DNA of 64,000 nt from Tractidigestivibacter montrealensis (GTDB lineage Bacteria; Actinomycetota; Coriobacteriia; Coriobacteriales; Atopobiaceae), in the NCBI RefSeq assembly GCF_024741235.1, contig NZ_JANSKA010000004.1, positions 186,001-250,000 of the forward strand, written 5' to 3'. Both the position numbers and the translations under genes were made by a program. Each line of letters opens with the position of its first letter. The stretch's first letter is position 1. Shown here one piece after another: positions 8,507 through 16,950 of the stretch. The notes beneath the pieces are model-generated. The model worked only from the letters and a program-made list of their open reading frames with translations, searched no databases and had not been told where the DNA came from.

Positions 8507-9298
8507 ATGACCATCAAAAGCCAAGAGACAACCGCACCCCATAAGCTCACCGTCAAAGGAATCAAGAAGTCCTTTGACGGCCGCGAAGTGCTCCATGGAA
8601 TTACTTTCGACGTGCATGGGGGAGAGTTTCTCTCGATACTGGGCCCCTCTGGCTGCGGAAAGTCGACCCTCCTGCGCATCCTCATTGGTCTTGAGCATCC
8701 GGATGCTGGCAGCGTGCTTCTCGATGGCGAGAACATCACGGATGCCGCCCCAAGTAAGCGCCACATGGGCATAGTCTTCCAGGATTATGCGCTCTTTGAG
8801 AACATGACCGCGCTGGGTAACGTCGAGTATGCACTGCGCTTCGACCCCACCCGGCGCGTGCGTCGGTCGCAGATTGCGCTCGATGCGCTTGCGAGCCTGG
8901 GCATGGCGGACTTTGCCAACAAGCCAGTCGCTGGTCTCTCTGGTGGCCAGATGCAGCGCGTGTCCATTGCGCGCACGCTTGCCTTGAGCCCCGAGGTCAT
9001 ACTCCTCGACGAGCCAACGAGCGGACTCGACGCTGACGCGCGCCTTGCGCTGCGCTCGCAGCTCAAGAACATTCAGCGTGACCATGGGACCACGATGATC
9101 TTCATCACGCACGACCAAGAGGAGGCATTCGCACTTGCCGACCGTGTCATGGTAATGGGGGAAGGCTCAATCCACCAGCTCGACGAGCCCCTTCACATCG
9201 TCGAGAACCCCGCGGACAGCTACGTTCGCGACTTTGTGGTGGCAAACCTCAAGGCCAAGTACGACTCGCTTGCGAGGTTCGCCTCGCCGTTGGAATAG
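8507..9298 (+). CDS. ABC importer ATPase
   Basis: 263 aa. Walker A GPSGCGKSTLLRIL, Q-loop FQDYALFE, signature LSGGQMQRVSIARTLA, Walker B VILLDEPTSGLD and the switch His in FITHDQEEA are all present. It resembles PotA/FbpC/PhnT ATPases but ends after the nucleotide-binding domain, without the usual C-terminal TOBE regulatory domain. The start could be ATG 8507 or the in-frame ATG 8489, which overlaps the previous gene; neither has a strong ribosome site at ideal spacing. It powers the permease encoded next. Confidence 0.88.
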   Translation: MTIKSQETTAPHKLTVKGIKKSFDGREVLHGITFDVHGGEFLSILGPSGCGKSTLLRILIGLEHPDAGSVLLDGENITDAAPSKRHMGIVFQDYALFENMTALGNVEYALRFDPTRRVRRSQIALDALASLGMADFANKPVAGLSGGQMQRVSIARTLALSPEVILLDEPTSGLDADARLALRSQLKNIQRDHGTTMIFITHDQEEAFALADRVMVMGEGSIHQLDEPLHIVENPADSYVRDFVVANLKAKYDSLARFASPLE

Positions 9299-9307
9299 GG
9301 GGTCGTT

Positions 9308-10909
9308 GTGGCTCGTCAAACCAGCTCAAAAGGCATGGGACTCCTCAAGATAGCGCTCCTCCTCTTCTTCCTGCTGGCGGTTGTGCTTCCCCTGGTAGGG
9401 ATGTTCTCGCGCCTGGCAGATCCGCAGGTACGGGAGGTCTTTGGGACCCCGGCGTTTGCAAGCGCATGCGTCAACTCCCTTGTGGTCGCGGCAATCACCA
9501 CAGTTGTCTCGGTGCTTGCTGCTCTCCTCATGTCGTGGGTGCTCTGCAGGACCGCAATCCAGGGGAAGAGCGTCTTTGCCGTTCTCCTCACGGTTCCTAT
9601 GCTTGTCCCCTCGCTCGCTCACGGCATGAGTCTGGTGTATCTTCTGGGGTCAAACGGGATACTCACGAACCTGCTGCATGGATCGTGGTCCATCTATGGG
9701 TTTCCGGGCATTGTGATGGGGTCGTTTCTCTACTCGTTCCCGCCGGCCTTTCTCATGATCTATGACGTGATGCGCTACGAGGATGCAACGCCCTACCAGG
9801 CAGCGGACGTCCTGGGCATTCCCAAGCCCAGTCAGTTCGCCCACATCACGCTTCCCTTTTTGAGAAAGCCGCTCATCTCTGCTGCGTTTGCGACCTTTGC
9901 TCTTGTGATTACGGACTACGGTGTGCCGCTGATGGTGGGAGGCAAGGTCACGACGCTTCCCGTGCTCATGTATCAGAATGCAGTGGGGCTTCTCGACTTT
10001 GACACCGGTGCTGCCATTGGCTTTGTCCTGCTCATCCCCGCTGTTATTGACTTTCTTGTCGACGTGCTTGCACGGGATCGTGCCAGCGCGCGCTATGTCT
10101 CGCGTGGGTTTGATCTCAAGCCAAATGCGGTTCGGGATGCCGTGGGCTACGTTGCGGCAGTTATCGTCACACTGGCGCTTCTTGCTCCCATCGCCACCTT
10201 CTGCATGGTGTCATTTGCGACGAAATATCCCCTTGACCTCACGCCCACCCTTGCCAATATTGGCCGAGCCTTCACCATGGGGGCGGGTTCCTACTGGGTG
10301 AACTCACTCTTCATTGCCTTTGTCGTCTCCATCCTGGGGACCATCCTTGCCTATCTCGTTGCCTACATTACGGCTCGCGTCGGTGGCGTATCCGCGCGTC
10401 TCCTTCACCTGGCGTCTGTCACCACCCTTGCCGTGCCAGGCATTGTCCTTGGACTCTCGTTTGCTCTTGCCTTCAAGGGATCTCTCATCTACGGGACGTT
10501 TGCCATCCTCATCTTGGTGAACTTGGTCCACTTCATCGCGTCGCCGTATCTCATGGCCTATAACTCTCTCTCCAAGGTGAACAAGAACCTCGAAGCGGTT
10601 GGCCAGACCTTGGGGGTGGGGCGTGCACGCATCGTGCTGGACGTTCTCGTGCCGGCGACGGCGGACACGATTGCCGAGATGTTCTCGTTCTTCTTTGTCA
10701 ACTGCATGGTGACCATCTCTGCTGTCTCCTTCCTCTCTACCACGCTTGACATGCCGCTTGCGCTCCTGGTGACCGACCTCGACGCACAACGTCTGGTAGA
10801 GTGCTCTGCATTTGTCTCCGTTCTCATCCTTGTCACAAACGTTATTGAGAAGGTGGTGGTAGCAGCCATAAGGCGCTACCGCCATACTCAACAGTCAGTT
10901 TCCCGATAG
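9308..10909 (+). CDS. ABC importer permease, two fused transmembrane domains
   Basis: 533 aa with about 12 predicted membrane segments in two halves. Each half has a BPD_transp_1 coupling loop: QAADVLGIPKPSQFAHITLP (about residue 165) and EAVGQTLGVGRARIVLDVLVP (about 430). This fused arrangement is typical of FbpB/PhnU-type importers, so no second permease gene is needed. GTG start, 9 bases after the ATPase stop. The gene is followed after 21 bases by the second HTH-LicC gene, which suggests one transcript. Confidence 0.88.
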   Translation: MARQTSSKGMGLLKIALLLFFLLAVVLPLVGMFSRLADPQVREVFGTPAFASACVNSLVVAAITTVVSVLAALLMSWVLCRTAIQGKSVFAVLLTVPMLVPSLAHGMSLVYLLGSNGILTNLLHGSWSIYGFPGIVMGSFLYSFPPAFLMIYDVMRYEDATPYQAADVLGIPKPSQFAHITLPFLRKPLISAAFATFALVITDYGVPLMVGGKVTTLPVLMYQNAVGLLDFDTGAAIGFVLLIPAVIDFLVDVLARDRASARYVSRGFDLKPNAVRDAVGYVAAVIVTLALLAPIATFCMVSFATKYPLDLTPTLANIGRAFTMGAGSYWVNSLFIAFVVSILGTILAYLVAYITARVGGVSARLLHLASVTTLAVPGIVLGLSFALAFKGSLIYGTFAILILVNLVHFIASPYLMAYNSLSKVNKNLEAVGQTLGVGRARIVLDVLVPATADTIAEMFSFFFVNCMVTISAVSFLSTTLDMPLALLVTDLDAQRLVECSAFVSVLILVTNVIEKVVVAAIRRYRHTQQSVSR

Positions 10910-10930
10910 CCACCTGGAGGTAGGTACGTC

Positions 10931-11818
10931 ATGACACACAAGGAGTTCCTCGTTCTCTCCACCATCGCAACGGCCCCGGCGCCGCTTACCCAGCGCGCCG
11001 TGGCGGCGCAGGCTGGGATGTCTGTGGGGAGTGTGAACGAGGCGGTCTCTAATCTCACCGAACAGGGGCTTGTCGCAGACAGGCATATCACCGACGAGGG
11101 CCTTGACGCGCTTGAGCCCTATCGCGTGAAGCGCGCTGTGCTCATTGCTGCCGGCTTTGGCTCCCGCATGGTGCCCATCACGCTCAACACCCCCAAGCCG
11201 CTGGTGCGCGTGGGCGGCAAGCGCATCATCGACACCATTCTCGACGCGGTCTACGCGGCCGGCATCACCGAGGTCTATGTGGTTAGGGGCTATCTTGGCG
11301 AGCAGTTCGACCAGCTCCTCTACAAGTACCCCACCATCAAGCTCATCGATAACCCCCTCTACAACGAGGCAAACAACATCTCGAGCATGGTTGCTGCTAA
11401 GGACTACCTCCAGAGCGCCTACGTCTTTGAGTCCGATCTGCTGCTGAGAAACCCCAGCCTTATAACCCGTTACCAGGATCGGTCCAACTACCTGGGTATC
11501 CCCATGGAGCGCTCTGACGACTGGTGCTTCGAAGTCAAGAATGGTGTCATCAAGGACCTGGGTATTGGCGGCGAGGGTGGCGTCTGGCAGATGGTGGGCG
11601 TCTCTTACTGGACGCCTGAGGACGGCAAGAAGCTTGCGGAGGACATTCCTGCTACGTTTGCGATGCCTGGCGGCAAGGAGCGTTTCTGGGACGAGGCCCC
11701 GCTCAAGTACTTTGCTGACAAGTACAAGGTTTATGCCCGGGAGTGCTCGCTCTCTGACGTGACGGAAATCGACTCGTTCCGCGAGCTTGAGGCGATAGAC
11801 CCCGCTTACGACTGCTAA
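10931..11818 (+). CDS. licC: HTH-LicC: winged-helix plus choline-phosphate cytidylyltransferase-like protein
   Basis: 295 aa. Residues 1-60 are a winged helix (LTQRAVAAQAGMSVGSVNEAV) very like that of the gene at 5505. Residues about 68-290 match LicC: AVLIAAGFGSRM, TPKPLVRVGGKRIID, NEANNISSM, SDDWCFEV, GVSYWTPEDG, RFWDE and TEIDSFRELEAID, in the order of the pneumococcal enzyme. It should transfer CMP from CTP to phosphocholine or a related phospho-alcohol. There is no kinase domain, so substrate would come from the LicA part of the protein at 5505 or directly by import. GGAGGTAGG precedes the ATG. Confidence 0.87.
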   Translation: MTHKEFLVLSTIATAPAPLTQRAVAAQAGMSVGSVNEAVSNLTEQGLVADRHITDEGLDALEPYRVKRAVLIAAGFGSRMVPITLNTPKPLVRVGGKRIIDTILDAVYAAGITEVYVVRGYLGEQFDQLLYKYPTIKLIDNPLYNEANNISSMVAAKDYLQSAYVFESDLLLRNPSLITRYQDRSNYLGIPMERSDDWCFEVKNGVIKDLGIGGEGGVWQMVGVSYWTPEDGKKLAEDIPATFAMPGGKERFWDEAPLKYFADKYKVYARECSLSDVTEIDSFRELEAIDPAYDC

Positions 11819-11827
11819 GCTAGGTTC

Positions 11828-12976
11828 ATGTCACGAACCTACGCCATATTTTCTGCGCAGTACCTCCCACACGTGGGAGGCGTGGAGACGTTTACCGCAA
11901 ACCTCGCCCATCAGCTCGTCCTAGGTGGTGACGGGGTTTGTGTGGTGACGTCTGCCCGTGACGATGCGCCAGAGGTCGAGACCCAGGAAGACGGCGTGCG
12001 CATCGTTCGCCTGCCCAGTATGCAGCTCATGGGTGGTAGGCTTCCGCTCTCACGCCATGGCTCGCGCGAGCGTTCGCTCCTCTCTGCCGTTTCCGGTCTG
12101 GGCGTAGATCGCGTCCTCGTGAACACCCGCTTCTACGGCACGTCGGTCACGGGACTTCGATTTGCACGGGACATCCACGTTCCAGCAGTACTTCTTGACC
12201 ACGGCTCGGCGTGGCTCACCTTTGGTCGTGGGGAGGCGCTTGACGCCGCAGCTCATGCGTGGGAGCGCCGCATGACCGCCAAAGACGTCTCGCTTGGTGC
12301 AACCTTTGCCGGCATAAGCGAGAAGAGCGCTGCGTGGCTTGCGACCTTTGGCATCAAGACGTCGCTGGTCATTCCCAACGCCATCGACGGGGCGGCGTTT
12401 CGCGGCGAGTCATCTGGCAGGGACTTCCGCTTCGAGCTTGGCATTCCGGAAGACAAGACGCTCGTTGCCTTCGTGGGCAGGCTTGCGCCCGAGAAGGGGC
12501 CAGAGCGGCTCCTGGCTGCCATGGAGCTGCTGGGCGAGAGGTGCGCCTGCGTCCTTGCGGGCGAGGGTACGCTGCGTCCCCAGCTCGAGCGAGGCCTCCC
12601 TGCCAATGCTCACCTCGTGGGCAACCTTGGTCACGCCGACCTCTCCGCCCTGCTCTCACAGGCAGACGTCTTCTGCCTTCCTACGCGCTCTGAGGGCTTC
12701 TGCACGTCTCTTCTCGAGGCGGGTGCCTGGGGCGTTCCCTGCGTGGTGCCAGACGTGGGCGGCGCGCGCGAGGTGCTTTGCCACGACGGCAAAACCTTTG
12801 GGCTTATCGCACCAGATCGCGAGCCTGCAACCATGGCGGACGGCATCCGCCAGGTTGTGGCAGCTTGGACGTCCGAACAGGCGCGGGAGCTTCGCGCGCA
12901 TGTCGAGCGCGACCTGTCCTGGCCACAGACGGTGCGGGCTCTGGAACGTGCCTATATGTCGTCTCGAATCGGTTGA
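11828..12976 (+). CDS. Glycosyltransferase family 4
   Basis: 382-aa GT-B enzyme. The N-terminal acceptor domain has YLPHVGGVETFTANLAHQL. The donor half has VAFVGRLAPEKGPERLL, LVGNLGHADL and PTRSEGFCTSLLEAGAWG with the EX7E pair of GT4 retaining enzymes. It lies 9 bases after licC and probably adds a sugar to the surface glycan built by this cluster. Donor and acceptor cannot be told from sequence. Confidence 0.9.
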   Translation: MSRTYAIFSAQYLPHVGGVETFTANLAHQLVLGGDGVCVVTSARDDAPEVETQEDGVRIVRLPSMQLMGGRLPLSRHGSRERSLLSAVSGLGVDRVLVNTRFYGTSVTGLRFARDIHVPAVLLDHGSAWLTFGRGEALDAAAHAWERRMTAKDVSLGATFAGISEKSAAWLATFGIKTSLVIPNAIDGAAFRGESSGRDFRFELGIPEDKTLVAFVGRLAPEKGPERLLAAMELLGERCACVLAGEGTLRPQLERGLPANAHLVGNLGHADLSALLSQADVFCLPTRSEGFCTSLLEAGAWGVPCVVPDVGGAREVLCHDGKTFGLIAPDREPATMADGIRQVVAAWTSEQARELRAHVERDLSWPQTVRALERAYMSSRIG

Positions 12977-13144
12977 CGGTCGCATTTTTCGGCAGTCGCT
13001 AGTTTTCAGAATCTTTCATCATATTTGGAGCTTTCTCTTCGTTCTGCGACGCCCTTACTGGCTGATTACATCTCCGTGCAAAAATGAATTCTCCATTCCG
13101 GCAGCGGAACCATCGCGCATATCATCAATCGGAGATCTGTCACC

Positions 13145-14014
13145 ATGGCAACCGTTTGCGTGTTCACGCCAACCTTCAACCGTGCCTACATCTTGCCCAA
13201 GCTCTACAAGAGCCTGGTAGCCCAAACCTCGCGCGATTTCTCCTGGCTCGTGGTCGATGACGGGTCGACAGACAACACCTCCACGCTGGTTCGCAGCTGG
13301 CAGGCAGAGGGGCTTGTGCCCATCACCTACATCTACCAGGAGAACGGTGGCAAGCAGCGTGCCACTAACACAGGTATGGAGCACTGCTCAGACGAGCTTT
13401 TCTTCGTGGTGGATTCCGATGACCATCTGGTTCCCACGGCAATCGAACAGATAATGGACGTGTGGCAGGGCGCGCGGGAGGATGCCACCCTCGCGGGTAT
13501 CGTTGCCCTGCGGGGCACAGATGAGAACACACCACTGGGAACACGCATGCCGGCAGGTGTGACCAGGGTCAAGATGTGGGACCTGCTCCACAAATACCGC
13601 TTCAAGGGCGACACCTCGCTCATCCACCGCACGGAAATCGTGCGCCAGCACCCCTACGAGGTGGCGCCTGGCGAGAAGTTCGTAGCCGAGTCGATGGCCT
13701 TCTTTGCGATTGACGATGACTACGACATGCTCACCTACGACCATGTGCTCACCATTTGCCACTATCTGCCAGATGGCTACACGCAGAACTTCGTCGAGAA
13801 CACCAAGAAGAACCCCATTGGCTACATGCGCCACAAGCGCGACAGTGCGAGAAGGGCGACAAACCCCTACGACGCCTGCCGAGAGACCACGCTCTACCTG
13901 GTTGGATGCATGCTTGCCCATCACAGAGGCGGCGTGCGAGAGGCACCCAACGTGCCGCTTGCCGTGCTCTGCTACCTGCCCGCAAAGCTCGCGTGTGCCA
14001 CCGTCTTCCGATAG
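13145..14014 (+). CDS. Glycosyltransferase family 2 (paralogue 1)
   Basis: 289-aa GT-A enzyme: VFTPTFNRAYILPKLY at the start, WLVVDDGSTD, the donor/metal motif FFVVDSDDHLVP (about 95), and a conserved GDTSLIHRTE region. It is closely similar along its length to the protein at 16063 (shared FTPT-NRAYILP, VDDGSTD, VALRGTDE, CHYLPDG, KNPIGYM/ENPIGYR blocks), so the two arose by duplication. Preceded by a 168-bp AT-richer gap that probably holds its promoter. Confidence 0.9.
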   Translation: MATVCVFTPTFNRAYILPKLYKSLVAQTSRDFSWLVVDDGSTDNTSTLVRSWQAEGLVPITYIYQENGGKQRATNTGMEHCSDELFFVVDSDDHLVPTAIEQIMDVWQGAREDATLAGIVALRGTDENTPLGTRMPAGVTRVKMWDLLHKYRFKGDTSLIHRTEIVRQHPYEVAPGEKFVAESMAFFAIDDDYDMLTYDHVLTICHYLPDGYTQNFVENTKKNPIGYMRHKRDSARRATNPYDACRETTLYLVGCMLAHHRGGVREAPNVPLAVLCYLPAKLACATVFR

Positions 14015-14040
14015 ACCGCTCATAGATCTAGGTGTGTGTC

Positions 14041-15057
14041 ATGAAGATTAGCGTCATCATCCCCGTCTACAACTCACAGGACTACCTGCGCGAATGCGTG
14101 CGAAGCATCACGTCGCAGACCTACCGCGACCTCGAGGTGCTTCTCGTCGACGATGGCTCAACCGATGGCTCTGGCGACCTCTGTGACGCTCTGGCTGCCG
14201 AGGACCAGCGCGTCGTTGCGATTCACAAGCCAAATGGCGGTACCTCCTCCGCGCGCAACACGGGCGTCGAGCGCGCCACGGGAGACTACCTCACCTTCTG
14301 TGACAACGACGACTTCCTTAGGGACAACCGCTGCCTCGAGCGCGTGGCACAGAGCCTCTCCGCGCGTCCTGTGGATGTCCTCATGCACGACAACTGCATG
14401 TACGATGACTCCAAGGGAGCCGTCATCCCTCCAAAGGAGACAAACCTTGCCGAGAAGATCGCTGGCCTGAGCAAGGGGGATGCACTTCTCGAGTTAATTT
14501 CCCAGGGACTCATGGCTCGTGCCGTGTGGAACAAGGTTGTGCGCACCGAGCTCGTGCGAGCGAATGGCATTGCGTTCCCCGAGGGAATGCGCAACGAGGA
14601 TACCGATTGGTCTGCCAGCGTCCTCGAACACGCCAAGAGTGTGGGATGGCTCGACGATCCCTACTACTGCTACCGCAAGGGAACCGCCTACGCCCAGACG
14701 TCAAAGCCAGTAACGCGCAGCATGACCGATGACCTTGCAATAGTGATCGAAAAGCACGTTGCTGCCATTGACGAGCTGGGACTGTCTGGTACCGAGGCGC
14801 GCTCAATCCGCGCCTATCTAGCCTATCCGTTCATAGTGTGGATGGGGCAGGCGGCGGCACTGGGGGAGTGCCGCAAGGACGACCGCACGTCCCTTGAGAT
14901 GTGCGCCCACGCACCCCTTCTCCTTACTGCTGACGAGGACCGCGCTGTGCACCTTGCCTCCCTCTCCTATCACATTTTTGGCTTCTGGGGCACGGCGCGG
15001 CTATTGGGCATTGCGTTTAGATTGACGCGGCTCTCGGGCCTTCGTCACCAGTCCTGA
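14041..15057 (+). CDS. Glycosyltransferase family 2
   Basis: 338-aa GT-A enzyme starting MKISVIIPVYNSQDYL, with VLLVDDGSTDGSG, NGGTSSARNTGVERATGDYLT-type acceptor loop and the CDNDDFL metal motif (about 90). The ATG at 14041 gives the standard GT2 N-terminus; a GTG nine bases earlier is possible. It probably acts at the cytosolic membrane face on lipid-linked glycan. It ends just before the convergent licD-like gene. Confidence 0.9.
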   Translation: MKISVIIPVYNSQDYLRECVRSITSQTYRDLEVLLVDDGSTDGSGDLCDALAAEDQRVVAIHKPNGGTSSARNTGVERATGDYLTFCDNDDFLRDNRCLERVAQSLSARPVDVLMHDNCMYDDSKGAVIPPKETNLAEKIAGLSKGDALLELISQGLMARAVWNKVVRTELVRANGIAFPEGMRNEDTDWSASVLEHAKSVGWLDDPYYCYRKGTAYAQTSKPVTRSMTDDLAIVIEKHVAAIDELGLSGTEARSIRAYLAYPFIVWMGQAAALGECRKDDRTSLEMCAHAPLLLTADEDRAVHLASLSYHIFGFWGTARLLGIAFRLTRLSGLRHQS

Positions 15058-15060
15058 CGT

Positions 15061-15888
15061 CTAGAGCCAGCGGGCGTCCACGTAGTGAGGGATGCGCTGG
15101 TCCTCTGGCGGCGGCGTCATGTAGTCTCCATACCAGCGCGTGAGGCAAATGTCGTAGTCTCTCGGGCCGTCAAACTGATCGCCCTCGAAGTCATAGGGGC
15201 ACGTGTCGAATACGATGGATTTGGGCATGCGCTCGTTCGGCCCCACCGCCCAGGCGATATTGGCAGCCTCCCTGCTTTCCGCTAGGGGAACCGCACGGGC
15301 GATGTCATCTGTCTGCTGGGCAATCTGGTAGATGTCCTCCTTGGGCATGATGGCTTTGAGCACGCGCTTCCCCAAGAGGCTCACAGTCGAGGAACCCTCG
15401 TGAATGTTGGCCGTTAGATAGTCGTACTTGCGCCTGAGTTTGGCCACATCTTCAAATGGCTTGTCGCTTTGGCCAATGCCATCAGCGGGGAACACGTCCA
15501 CCCATACCCCCGTGCGGCACCAGCGCTCGTCAACGTAGTGCTCGATAACCTCCGTGCGCACGTCCACCACCTTGATGAAGGGATAGATGGACGAGTGGTC
15601 CCGATACCAGATGATCTTGTAGTACGGCTTGGAGGAGAGCTTGGCAAACGCTTCCGGCAGGCGCTCGTAGTCTTCTCTCGGCATCAAGAGGTCGATGTCG
15701 TCATCCCAGGGGATGAAGCCGTGATGGCGTATTGCACCCAAGAGCGTACCGTACGCCATGATGCACTTCAGGCCTTCCTCATGGCACACGCGGAAGAGTT
15801 CCCGCATGATGTCCAGCTCGATGGCCTTCATCTTGTCGGTGCCAATGCGCTTTTGTTCCATCTTGTCCCCGTTCAGGTTCCTTTCCAT
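15061..15888 (-). CDS. LicD family phosphotransferase 1
   Basis: LicD proteins transfer phosphocholine (or related groups) from CDP-linked donors to surface glycans. The signature GTLLGAIRHHGFIPWDDDIDLLM, with the Asp cluster that binds metal, is at about residue 45-70, and the C-terminus has RWYGDYMTPPPEDQR as in the family. About 275 aa. The start is uncertain: ATG 15888 (or adjacent GTG 15891) has little ribosome site, and an internal ATG at 15861 follows GGGG. It is the only gene read leftwards inside the glycosyltransferase block and faces the GT2 at 14041. Confidence 0.9.
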   Translation of the reverse strand: MERNLNGDKMEQKRIGTDKMKAIELDIMRELFRVCHEEGLKCIMAYGTLLGAIRHHGFIPWDDDIDLLMPREDYERLPEAFAKLSSKPYYKIIWYRDHSSIYPFIKVVDVRTEVIEHYVDERWCRTGVWVDVFPADGIGQSDKPFEDVAKLRRKYDYLTANIHEGSSTVSLLGKRVLKAIMPKEDIYQIAQQTDDIARAVPLAESREAANIAWAVGPNERMPKSIVFDTCPYDFEGDQFDGPRDYDICLTRWYGDYMTPPPEDQRIPHYVDARWL

Positions 15889-16062
15889 CACCTGATAGAT
15901 TGTAAGCTCTCGATTAAGGGGAATCGGGTGTGCAAATGGCGCTCTCTGTTGAATTTCCGCTTGGCACCCATCGCCGCCCTTGCATCAAGCCGTCCATGCG
16001 AGAATTGCTAAATGCCCGTGCAGGCCGCCTGCTGCATCTTGTCATTCGACCGGAGCATCCGC

Positions 16063-16950
16063 ATGAAAACAGTTTGTGTGTTCACACCAACCTATAACCG
16101 CGCCTACATCCTTCCGACGCTCTACGAGAGTCTTGTCTCGCAGACATCGCAGGACTTCATGTGGCTTATTGTGGACGATGGCTCTACCGATGGCACCTGC
16201 TCGCTGGTTTCCTCATGGAAGCAGGAGGGCAAGGTCGACATTACCTACGTCAAGAAGGAGAACGGTGGAAAGCCTCGTGCAATCAACACTGGCGTCGCAC
16301 TGTGCGAGTGCCCTCTCTTCTTCTGCGTCGACTCCGACGACCACTTGGTTCCCGGTGCCGTTGCGCGCATAGTCGATGACTACGAAGCGATTCGCGATGA
16401 CAACCGCATTGCCGGCATTGTGGCGCTCAGGGGTACCGACGAGCACACTCCCATGGTCACCTGGATTCCAGATGGCCTCACCGAGGTCAAGTACTGGGAT
16501 CTCTTCGAGAAGTACCACTTTGCCGGTGACACCTCCCTCATCCACAAGACTAAGGTGCTGCGAAAGTACCCGTACGACGTAGCGCCAGGGGAGAAGTTCA
16601 TCGCAGAGACCTCTGTGTACTACCGCCTCGATGATCACTATCTCATGAGGACGGACAACACCATCCTCACCATCTGCCACTACCTTCCGGATGGCCTTAC
16701 CAAGAACTTTGCAAAGAACGCGCGCGAGAACCCCATTGGCTACCGCAAGCACAAGCTCTATTGCGCGCAGCGCTCCCAGACGCTGGTTGGAAAGTTTAGG
16801 GAGACTACGCTCTATCTTGTTGGCTGTCGCATGTCAGGGGAGAGGGGTGGCCTCTCGAAGGTCCCCAACAAGGTGATTGGCGTCTTGTGCGAGCTTCCCG
16901 CAAGCATTGCCTACCACACCATATTTGGAGGAAAGAAGGCCAATGGCTAA
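16063..16950 (+). CDS. Glycosyltransferase family 2 (paralogue 2)
   Basis: 295 aa, starting MKTVCVFTPTYNRAYILPTL behind CGGAGC (7 bases). It has WLIVDDGSTDGT, FFCVDSDDHLVP and GDTSLIHKTK, and aligns end to end with the protein at 13145. The gene overlaps the following flippase by 8 bases, so glycan assembly and export are likely co-expressed. An upstream in-frame ATG at 16012 is rejected because it lacks a ribosome site and would add residues before the conserved start. Confidence 0.9.
   Translation: MKTVCVFTPTYNRAYILPTLYESLVSQTSQDFMWLIVDDGSTDGTCSLVSSWKQEGKVDITYVKKENGGKPRAINTGVALCECPLFFCVDSDDHLVPGAVARIVDDYEAIRDDNRIAGIVALRGTDEHTPMVTWIPDGLTEVKYWDLFEKYHFAGDTSLIHKTKVLRKYPYDVAPGEKFIAETSVYYRLDDHYLMRTDNTILTICHYLPDGLTKNFAKNARENPIGYRKHKLYCAQRSQTLVGKFRETTLYLVGCRMSGERGGLSKVPNKVIGVLCELPASIAYHTIFGGKKANG

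Noticed and set aside
7470-10909. Firm call of a ferric-iron importer
   Set aside because: The class is compatible, but no iron ligands or Fur box could be identified and the licC neighbours favour another ligand; left open.
15469-16011. 180-aa rightward frame opposite the licD-like gene
   Set aside because: Shadow frame; the conserved LicD motifs are on the other strand.
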